A stretch of 46,590 nt of DNA from NCBI GenBank assembly GCA_009923455.1, contig RFTL01000005.1:1-46590 (forward strand). The letters are read 5' to 3'. The notes beneath the pieces are model-generated. The model worked only from the letters and a program-made list of their open reading frames with translations. It did not search any database and was not told the DNA's origin. Every line of letters begins with the position of its first letter. The first letter of the stretch is position 1. A program made the position numbers and the translations under genes. This document shows, piece after piece, positions 16,037 to 23,797 of this stretch. This stretch comes from Actinomycetota bacterium. Lineage in GTDB: Bacteria > Actinomycetota > Actinomycetes > Actinomycetales > Microbacteriaceae.

Positions 16037-17809
16037 TTGGGTATTTTTAAGAAAGAAAGCGCGAAACCGAAAGACGTTCGGTCTAACGTTCGCGCTTCGG
16101 CTCCAAAGAACGCCACTCGCGTAGCTCCTGGCGTCTCTATTGACTCTTTTGGTATCGTCTACGCCGAGCCTCAGGTATTCAACACCCCTCGTCCACTAAC
16201 TGCAGCTGCTGCTCAGATTAATCTTCAGGATAAGGGCGAGGCAGAGCTACTTAAAGCCCGCAGACAGTCTGCATCGACCTCGTGGCAGTCCGAAGCTTGG
16301 GAATACTATGACTCAATTGGTGAAGTTAAGTATGCCTTTAACCTAGTTGCGTCTGTCGTGTCTCGAATTAGGCTTTATGCTGCTGCAATCAACAATCAGG
16401 ATGAAGCACCAGCTCCAATTGACGATGTTGACAAGGTGGACTCTAGGCTTGCAGCTGCAGCCCAGCGTGCCTTGGATCGACTAAGCTCTGCTTTCGGCGG
16501 TCAGGCAGGTCTTCTCAAGGATGCAGCCCTAAACTTGCAGGTTACCGGTGAGTGCTACTTGGTCCAGCTCCCAGAGCGTATTGGCTCAGGACTTCCAGAG
16601 TCATGGGATATCCGCTCTGTTGACGAGTTGCAGGTTGATGCTAAGGGTAACTACATCATCAACCCTCGACGCGATGTTGGCGGCGGAACCTCTTCCTTTA
16701 TGTCTCAAGGAAACAAGGATGCAGTTCTTCTTCCAAAGGGCTCCTTTGTTGGCCGAATTTGGCGAGCACACCCTCGCTACACCCAAGAGGCAGACTCATC
16801 TCTGCGCGGTCTACTAGATCTTTGTGCTGAGCTTCTACTTCTCAACCGCACATTCCGTGCAACAGCTCGTTCTCGCCTTAACGCTGGTGCACTTTATCTT
16901 CCAGACGGTCTTTCTGTCGCCGCTGCGCCAGATCCTGACTACCCTTACGACGAAGATGGCAACTACAACGAGCAATACAACCCAGAAGAAGCTGCCGACG
17001 ACTTCGAAGACCAGCTAATCGACGCGATGACCACTCCGATTAAAGACGAGGACTCTGCGAGCGCCGTTGTTCCGCTAATCATTCGTGGTCCAGCAGAGCT
17101 TGGCGACAAGATTAAGCAGTTCAAGTTCGAGCGTTCATTCGATCCTTCTCTTGCTCAGCGTGCTGACCGTGTACTAGAGCGCATCATGCAGGGTCTAGAC
17201 GTCCCCAAAGACGTTGTGACGGGACTTGCGAACGTTAAGTACTCCAACGCACTACAAATTGATGAAGCCCTCTACAAGGCTCACATCGAGCCTCTGATGC
17301 TTCTGATTGTTGACGCACTGACAGTCATGTACTTGCGTCCATACCTAGTTGCAAACGGCTACTCCCCTGAGGAAGTAAAGAACGTCTGCATTTGGTATGA
17401 CCCTAGCCTTGTTGCTACTCGCAATGACCGCGCAGCCGATGCTGACTCTGGTTTCGACAAGATGGCCGTCTCCTACGACACTTGGCGTCGTGCTCACGGG
17501 TTCTCCGAGGCAGATGCTCCAAGTCCGGAAGAGCTAGCACTACGTCTAATTGTTAGCAAGGGTATGGTTACTCCTGAGCTTACCGAAGCGCTACTTGGCG
17601 CTGTTGCGCCTAAGGTTATGGAAGCAGCACGTGGCGCTTCTCAGGCGGCTAACGTTGCTCAGATACCTCCAGAGGTAGACCAGATCCTACAAGAAGCTAC
17701 TGGCGCTCCAGCACCTGGCGCTCCAGCATCTGACACCGCCGCCCCAGCTCCAGCTCTCGCAGAACCAGTCTCGGAAGAGATCCCTCCACTAGCCGAACCA
17801 GAGGTATAA
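16037..17809 (+). CDS. portal protein (TTG start)
   Basis: position after terminase; FNLVASVVSRIRLYAAAI, Pro/Ala-rich tail; phage portal-like. Confidence 0.85.
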   Translation: MGIFKKESAKPKDVRSNVRASAPKNATRVAPGVSIDSFGIVYAEPQVFNTPRPLTAAAAQINLQDKGEAELLKARRQSASTSWQSEAWEYYDSIGEVKYAFNLVASVVSRIRLYAAAINNQDEAPAPIDDVDKVDSRLAAAAQRALDRLSSAFGGQAGLLKDAALNLQVTGECYLVQLPERIGSGLPESWDIRSVDELQVDAKGNYIINPRRDVGGGTSSFMSQGNKDAVLLPKGSFVGRIWRAHPRYTQEADSSLRGLLDLCAELLLLNRTFRATARSRLNAGALYLPDGLSVAAAPDPDYPYDEDGNYNEQYNPEEAADDFEDQLIDAMTTPIKDEDSASAVVPLIIRGPAELGDKIKQFKFERSFDPSLAQRADRVLERIMQGLDVPKDVVTGLANVKYSNALQIDEALYKAHIEPLMLLIVDALTVMYLRPYLVANGYSPEEVKNVCIWYDPSLVATRNDRAADADSGFDKMAVSYDTWRRAHGFSEADAPSPEELALRLIVSKGMVTPELTEALLGAVAPKVMEAARGASQAANVAQIPPEVDQILQEATGAPAPGAPASDTAAPAPALAEPVSEEIPPLAEPEV

Positions 17810-17810
17810 C

Positions 17811-18266
17811 ATGCACGATAGAAACTCCGTACTAGCAGCTAAGCTTGCAAAGCTATTGTCTGATACCGTTGTGGCTAAGTTTATTTATCAGGGCTACCAC
17901 TGGAACGTTTTAGGTCCAGACTTTGGCGAATACCACGAGTTCTTTGGCAAGCTATACGAAGATGCTGAATCGGCTATTGACCCTACCGCTGAGAACATCC
18001 TAAAGTCTGGATTCCCTGCGCCATACATGCTTACTGACTTCTGCGAAATGTCTTCAATTAAAGAAGAAAGACTAGACGGATCTTCTACTAAGTTCCTCCT
18101 AGACTCTGCTCTAAGGGTTAATGGTCAACTGTTGGCGTGCCACTTAGACGCATTTATGGTAGCGACTGAATGCAATGAGCAAGGGGTTGCTGACTTCTTG
18201 GCTCAGAGAATTGACACACTTAAGAAGTGGAATTGGCAAATTAAGGCATACTTAGGAGTTCGCTAG
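17811..18266 (+). CDS. Dps-like/ferritin-like miniferritin (DUF5856-type)
   Basis: HWNVLGPDFGEYHEFFGKLYEDAESAIDPTAE: H-x11-H-x14-D-x3-E spacing matches the Dps ferroxidase ligands (E. coli H51, H63, D78, E82). Confidence 0.8.
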   Translation: MHDRNSVLAAKLAKLLSDTVVAKFIYQGYHWNVLGPDFGEYHEFFGKLYEDAESAIDPTAENILKSGFPAPYMLTDFCEMSSIKEERLDGSSTKFLLDSALRVNGQLLACHLDAFMVATECNEQGVADFLAQRIDTLKKWNWQIKAYLGVR

Positions 18267-19694
18267 ATGTCGTACCTAGAGCAAATAATCAAGGCCTCTG
18301 GCGGACATTCTGCTCCCACTGAAGTCTTAGATGAAAAAGAAATTAGAGCTTCGCTAGAAGCTGCTGGCATGCTTGTCCCTGAAGAGCAGGACTTGGCTGA
18401 TGCTCTCCTCGAGATCGTGGCCAAGCACGGAAAGTTTAATGCTGACAATACTGGTGTCTGGGCTGGCTACGAGTCTGCAGAGGTAAACGCAGAAAATGCC
18501 GCTATCGGCGTTAAGTGCGGTAACTGCGTTTTCTGGGAAGCTCCTAACGGCTGCAAGGTGATTCAAGCTACAACTGAAGAGGGTGGTCTTTGCCGCTTTG
18601 CGATTCTTCCAGATGGTGCTGTAACTGCTGATGCTGATTACGGCGATAAGTGCCCTCCTGCAACTCAGGATATCGTTCTAAACATCGAGAATCGTCAGAT
18701 TGCAATTGACAAGGTTGGTTACGGTCCCCTCAACCCTAAGGAACCTAACGAAGAGTTTTGGCAAGATAAAGCAGACCGCTGGGGAATAGCTTCAGAAGAA
18801 GCAAAGAAGAGCGTTTGCGGTAACTGTGTCTTCTTCGATAGACGACCAAAAACTCTTGATTGCATTGAAACAGGAATTGCTCAGGGCGGCTCTGGAGACC
18901 AGAGCGCATGGGATGTTATTGACCAGGCTGAGCTAGGCTATTGCACTGCTCTAGATTTCAAGTGTGCTGCTTCAAGAACATGTAACGCATGGGCAGTTGG
19001 TGGACCGATTACTGAGGACACCGTCACTGCAACCGCAGGCTCAAAGCCAGCTGAACCTAGCGAAAGAATCAAGGGCTCTAGTAAGAACTCTAAAGGTTCT
19101 GCCTCTGGCGGTAAGAAAATTACCTTCAGCAAAAAAGTAGAAGACTCGCTGAAGAAAAAAGTTGAAGACCACAACAAGAAGCATGGCAATAGCTCCTCTA
19201 AGAAGACGAGCCTTAAGACTCTCAAGGCTGTCTACCGTCGTGGTGCTGGTGCTTTCTCTACGTCTCACCGCCCAGACCAGAACCGTAACTCCTGGGCTAT
19301 GGCTCGTGTAAATGCATTTTTACACCTGCTACGAACTGGTAGACCAAAGAATGCGAAGTACACCACTGACAACGACCTACTACCAGCAGCTCACGCGAAG
19401 TCCACTAAGAAGAATGCGGCATCGCTAACTGCTGCAGCGTTTTTAGTTCAGGATAATGTAAACTCGGCCAACATGGTGGAGATTCTAAGCTTTGAGGAAT
19501 ATGAGTCAGTGGAACATGCTATCTTCTCCTTAGCAGAATATTCTGACCTTAGCTATGATGCTATTCCTAGTATCAGGGCTGCTTGGATCCGTGGGCTTGA
19601 CTCGGGAGATGATCCATTTGAAAGAGCATCAAATCTAGCTATAAACTTGTACGAGAGCAAAGATTCTGATCTTCTACCGAAAAGAGATGCATAA
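18267..19694 (+). CDS. head-associated multidomain protein with two Cys-rich (HiPIP-like or Zn) modules and a 'WAMARVNAFLxLLRTGRP' domain
   Basis: KCGNCVFWEAPNGCKV...LCRF and SVCGNCVFFDRRPKTLDC...CTALDFKC. Confidence 0.65.
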   Translation: MSYLEQIIKASGGHSAPTEVLDEKEIRASLEAAGMLVPEEQDLADALLEIVAKHGKFNADNTGVWAGYESAEVNAENAAIGVKCGNCVFWEAPNGCKVIQATTEEGGLCRFAILPDGAVTADADYGDKCPPATQDIVLNIENRQIAIDKVGYGPLNPKEPNEEFWQDKADRWGIASEEAKKSVCGNCVFFDRRPKTLDCIETGIAQGGSGDQSAWDVIDQAELGYCTALDFKCAASRTCNAWAVGGPITEDTVTATAGSKPAEPSERIKGSSKNSKGSASGGKKITFSKKVEDSLKKKVEDHNKKHGNSSSKKTSLKTLKAVYRRGAGAFSTSHRPDQNRNSWAMARVNAFLHLLRTGRPKNAKYTTDNDLLPAAHAKSTKKNAASLTAAAFLVQDNVNSANMVEILSFEEYESVEHAIFSLAEYSDLSYDAIPSIRAAWIRGLDSGDDPFERASNLAINLYESKDSDLLPKRDA

Positions 19695-20197
19695 TGTCTA
19701 CCTGGGATTCATTGATTAACCCTATAGAAGTAGCAGAGACTGTTAACTACTTCAACGAGAAGGTGGGACCTTCTAGGTATGTAAGCTCGTCTACTGCAAT
19801 CTCAGTTATCACCCAGGCGTTTAATTATTACGACTACTTAGAGGGTGAAGAGAAGGCCGATGCTATTCGCTACGACCTTCAAAGCTTCTGTGACTACGCC
19901 ACCACAGCATTTAACCAAGATAATGGACTGGAATTTGCTGACAGATATAGAGCTCTTTTAGCTTCCGGACACCCTAGGTCTCTCAGACCAGAAAAGGCAG
20001 AAGTTGCGGAGTGGATTGCTGGAGCTCCAGAGCTAGACCACCGCAGTCAGGCTGCTATTGTTGCTGCCCTATCTCCTGAAGCTCACGCAGAAACTGTACG
20101 CCACGCCCACATTAGGTTGGCGCTTATGGCTCAGGAAGGTCTTCTTTCTTTCGAGACAATGTCTCTTCTAGAAGAAGCCCTCACGTCTTCTAACTAA
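19694..20197 (+). CDS. hypothetical protein, 167 aa
   Basis: overlaps previous stop. Confidence 0.65.
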   Translation: MSTWDSLINPIEVAETVNYFNEKVGPSRYVSSSTAISVITQAFNYYDYLEGEEKADAIRYDLQSFCDYATTAFNQDNGLEFADRYRALLASGHPRSLRPEKAEVAEWIAGAPELDHRSQAAIVAALSPEAHAETVRHAHIRLALMAQEGLLSFETMSLLEEALTSSN

Positions 20198-20255
20198 CAC
20201 TACACCGTATTAGGGTAGAATTGTATGAGCTTCTACCTTTATAGAGGAAAAATTC

Positions 20256-23200
20256 ATGAGTGATCTTATTGCCTTAGTAGCCGACGGAAATACATCAGCA
20301 GCCAGACGTGCTCGAGTAAGGCTTCAGCCTCGTGATGATAAGGGACGCTGGGTTATCACTGGTGCCGCGCTAAGCGCCGGCCTGAGAACTAACACTGGAG
20401 CCGAAGTACGAGTTACCGGTAAAGCTATTGGTGGAACTGCAACCGCTAAGGGTCAGAAGAATAACATCCGCATGCTTGCAGATGCAGGATTTGAAGAGTA
20501 TGGAATCACGCCTGGCACGGTGTTGACCGTTGATCCTAAAAATGCTACTCTAGAATCAAAAGTCAAGCTTAACAGAGACTTCCTAGAGAGCAAGGGTATT
20601 GACCCAGACTTACAACACACTCTACCTAAGACCTTAGACAGGCAACCCCAAACTCTGGCGGAGATGGACCCACAGCCAGCTGACGATCTAGACATCGAGC
20701 TAGCTAATGGTGGACTTACTGACGAAGAAGACAAGGACTTTAGAGCAGAGCGTGATGCAGAGCCTCTAGCTAAACTTCCGCCATCTGTAGCTGAGGGACT
20801 AGAGAAACTGTCTAAAGTAGACATTGCAAAGCTTTTTGAAGAGCAAACAAAAGAAAAGCCCGGGCTAGTTTCTAAGGTAAAAAACTATCTTAAAGATCTA
20901 AAGGCGTCTAAAATTAGTAAGCCTTCTCTTGTTGGCTACAGCAGAAGCAAGAGGGAAGTTTATGGTCAGGGCGATAATCCTATTGTAGTGCCAGCTAGTG
21001 ACTATGGAAATTTCGCATACATTGACGCCGACGGAAAACGTCAGAATGTCACTGTAAGTAAGAGCGAGACTGGTTTCATGGAGATTGACTTCCCATTTCA
21101 GGGAAAGACTACCAAGCTACAGGTTAAGCAAGACCGAGACACCAAAAAGTGGGGCGTGTATAGCAAGGCTGACGGGGATTCAGCCAAGCCAGGTGACCTA
21201 CTAGAGGAGTTTGACAGCTATCAGGATGCTAGAGAGGCAGCTTACTCTAGCGTTAATGATGCACTGGGCTTTGATCCAGACAATATGTTCAGCCTTGCCG
21301 AAGGCAAGAATGCCCTCAGGAGGAGAAACGAAAACCCTAGGACTAAGTATCAGAGAGACGCGATTGACCTAAAGCCATCCAAAGAGTACTCGGATACGAT
21401 ACAACAACAAGAAAACTCCACAGGAGACGTAGCCACTTCTGAAAAAGTAGCTTCAGACCTAATGGCTGATGTCCAATATGGCGGAGAAATAGACGCATCC
21501 CCAGAGGGTATCGACGCTCTTATCAACAGAGCTAAAGCACCTACCAAAGCTCCGGACCCAGATGAAGAGGAAGATGCAGATGCAGATCTTCCAGGTAGCC
21601 CGACACTCCCAACACCAAAAGCACCAGCCGGAACTGTACTAAAGTATGGTGACGAGTGGAAGCGCGGAGACAAGCTATTTAGCCCTTCTGGCAAAGAAGT
21701 TGGAACAGTTTTGGGTAACTCCAAGCCAGTCGTCTCTCCTGCTACTGGAAAGCCTGGATACGCTGTAAACATCCTAAACGCAGACGGAAATGTAGAAACA
21801 ATCCGAGTTGCAAAAGATTATGGTCTTTATGTACCTAAGGCTAAGGGCACTGCAACCAACCTACCTGCTGACCCAGGGTTTGGCACTGCTACGCCAGCCC
21901 CTGCTGCACCTGCCGCGAAAGCTCCTGCAGCTCCAGCAGCACCTGCCAGCAAGCCAGCACCTGCTGCCCCGGCTGCACCGGCTACTCCTGCCCCAAAGCC
22001 AGTCTCTCCGCCTAAGCCGAAGCCATCGACTACCACTACAAAGCCTCCAGCATCCACCCCTAAGCCACCTCCAGTAATTCCTGCTGGCCGTGAAGACAAG
22101 GGTCAGGATGTTCCTCCTAACCTGACCCCGCTTCGCGATATGCAGAAGGTTAAGGTTGCAAACCTAATTGACCCAACGACCGGGAAGCCAGTACCAGGTG
22201 CTACACGTGGCACATTTGTACAAGACCCTAATGCCATCTATAACGCCCTCCTAGAGAACAACCCTCAGGCGGTAGTAAATAAGAATGGCCACATCGTCGT
22301 TGAGCGTCAAAGCTTTACCGACAATGATGGCAGGGTTTGGAAGTACCAAATTACTGTTGAAAGAACTCATGGTAACAAGTACATGGAACGTTACACCTTT
22401 ACTGACGATAAAGGTAACGTTAAGGACTTCTATCACTATGACTACAAAGACTCTTTCGCAGCTATATATGGCGACAAGAATGGTGTTTATGTATTTAGGG
22501 ACCAGCTACTCGGTAGAAGTATTCCAGGTAAGCAGCCACCAACTAGAAACACACTCAACTATTTTGGCCCTAAAAAGACCCTAAACGACAGAATTAGGTT
22601 CTTTAGAGGCATGACTAGAGAAGGCTTCGAGCCAACGCTAGAGGACCTAAATAAGACAAGCTTTAAGCTACTTACACCTGAAGAAGTTGTCAACAAATAC
22701 TCTGTAGGCCGTGCTCAGAAAGAAAACAAGTCTGGACAAGCTAGAGGAACAGTGCTGCAGAGCTTCGTTCCTTCGATCTTTGAAGCAGTCGAGACTGATG
22801 ATCCAAACTTGTTTGAAGGCCGACTACTTCAACTACTTGGACACCTACCAGACGATGAAGACTCTCGCAACTTGCTAATTAACTCTCTGCGCAGCAGTCT
22901 CAAGCAGAAATTTAATGGCACCCCGCTAGGTAGAAAAGTAGCTCCGTTAGCCAACAACATTGAGAAAAAGATTCTCACCGAAGGATTTGACCTTAGAGAT
23001 ATCTCTAGACGTCCATATTCTTCTAGAGATGGGAAGACAATCGTTGAGCCAGGAGACAAGATTCGCTACTGGAACAACGTTGGCGACTGGTCTATTGGTG
23101 AGGTGATTTCCCAGCTTCCACCTGTACAGTCTAGTGGCGGAAAGAACAGCTACGATGACGTAGTGGCTGTCAAGTTCAAAGACGGCAAGATCCACTTACT

Positions 23201-23690
23201 TCGTTCAAACCGAATGGACATCCTAGGTGACGAGCTTGACCTTGACCTGAACCTTCACGATAAGGATTCGGAGCCTTCAGACTACAAGCCAAGCTTGCAG
23301 GGTAAGGCCCTAAGGGACGCTCGCGGCTACACATACACCTTCGGGGACAAAGAGCGTCGAGCAGATGATAACGATGGCGCAGAGCCAGATGATGTAGTTA
23401 ACACTGCAGATCTCGATGCCGCTGCTCCATATCTAGGAGAAGAGGGAGTCTCCGCTGAAGAAGCCGAAGCCGAGGGTGCAGAAGCACCATCAGAAGGCAA
23501 CATCGGTAACTTCGAGGCTGGAGATATCTGGCCAGACGAAGATGGTGACCGCATGGGAACTTTCGTTGAGGCTCAGAAGGTTTCCGACCCTGAGACTGGC
23601 GTTCAGGCCTGGGCAGTTATCTGGCTAGATGACGATGGCGACGAGCAGCTAGAGATTATCCCTATAGATTCGAGTCGCTCCCCAAAATAG
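20256..23690 (+). CDS. very large head-associated multidomain protein, 1144 aa; probable upstream part of a -1 frameshift fusion
   Basis: GAGGAAAAATTCATG; PRDDKGRWV near N-terminus; Ala/Pro linker; ends ...SRSPK* at CCCAAAATAG. Confidence 0.75.
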   Translation: MSDLIALVADGNTSAARRARVRLQPRDDKGRWVITGAALSAGLRTNTGAEVRVTGKAIGGTATAKGQKNNIRMLADAGFEEYGITPGTVLTVDPKNATLESKVKLNRDFLESKGIDPDLQHTLPKTLDRQPQTLAEMDPQPADDLDIELANGGLTDEEDKDFRAERDAEPLAKLPPSVAEGLEKLSKVDIAKLFEEQTKEKPGLVSKVKNYLKDLKASKISKPSLVGYSRSKREVYGQGDNPIVVPASDYGNFAYIDADGKRQNVTVSKSETGFMEIDFPFQGKTTKLQVKQDRDTKKWGVYSKADGDSAKPGDLLEEFDSYQDAREAAYSSVNDALGFDPDNMFSLAEGKNALRRRNENPRTKYQRDAIDLKPSKEYSDTIQQQENSTGDVATSEKVASDLMADVQYGGEIDASPEGIDALINRAKAPTKAPDPDEEEDADADLPGSPTLPTPKAPAGTVLKYGDEWKRGDKLFSPSGKEVGTVLGNSKPVVSPATGKPGYAVNILNADGNVETIRVAKDYGLYVPKAKGTATNLPADPGFGTATPAPAAPAAKAPAAPAAPASKPAPAAPAAPATPAPKPVSPPKPKPSTTTTKPPASTPKPPPVIPAGREDKGQDVPPNLTPLRDMQKVKVANLIDPTTGKPVPGATRGTFVQDPNAIYNALLENNPQAVVNKNGHIVVERQSFTDNDGRVWKYQITVERTHGNKYMERYTFTDDKGNVKDFYHYDYKDSFAAIYGDKNGVYVFRDQLLGRSIPGKQPPTRNTLNYFGPKKTLNDRIRFFRGMTREGFEPTLEDLNKTSFKLLTPEEVVNKYSVGRAQKENKSGQARGTVLQSFVPSIFEAVETDDPNLFEGRLLQLLGHLPDDEDSRNLLINSLRSSLKQKFNGTPLGRKVAPLANNIEKKILTEGFDLRDISRRPYSSRDGKTIVEPGDKIRYWNNVGDWSIGEVISQLPPVQSSGGKNSYDDVVAVKFKDGKIHLLRSNRMDILGDELDLDLNLHDKDSEPSDYKPSLQGKALRDARGYTYTFGDKERRADDNDGAEPDDVVNTADLDAAAPYLGEEGVSAEEAEAEGAEAPSEGNIGNFEAGDIWPDEDGDRMGTFVEAQKVSDPETGVQAWAVIWLDDDGDEQLEIIPIDSSRSPK

Positions 23691-23735
23691 ATAGGGCTGT
23701 CTCTGGCCCAGGATCTCAGGGTTCGGATTCAGCCC
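23681..23735 (+). promoter_or_regulatory. putative -1 programmed ribosomal frameshift signal
   Basis: C_CCA_AAA heptamer 23681-23687 directly before UAG; 6-nt spacer; GGGCTG 23694-23699 pairs with CAGCCC 23730-23735; -1 frame open from 23633 into the next ORF. Confidence 0.65.
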
Positions 23736-23797
23736 CTAAGGCTAAAATAGCTACGAATTTAGCGGGCAATAACTTCGACCTATCCAAGATTCGTTCG

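Noticed and set aside
21808-22099. Overlapping + and - ORFs (Leu/Gln-rich; Gly/Ala/Val-rich) in the Pro/Ala linker region
   Set aside because: Out-of-frame reading of the Ala/Pro linker of the 1144-aa protein.
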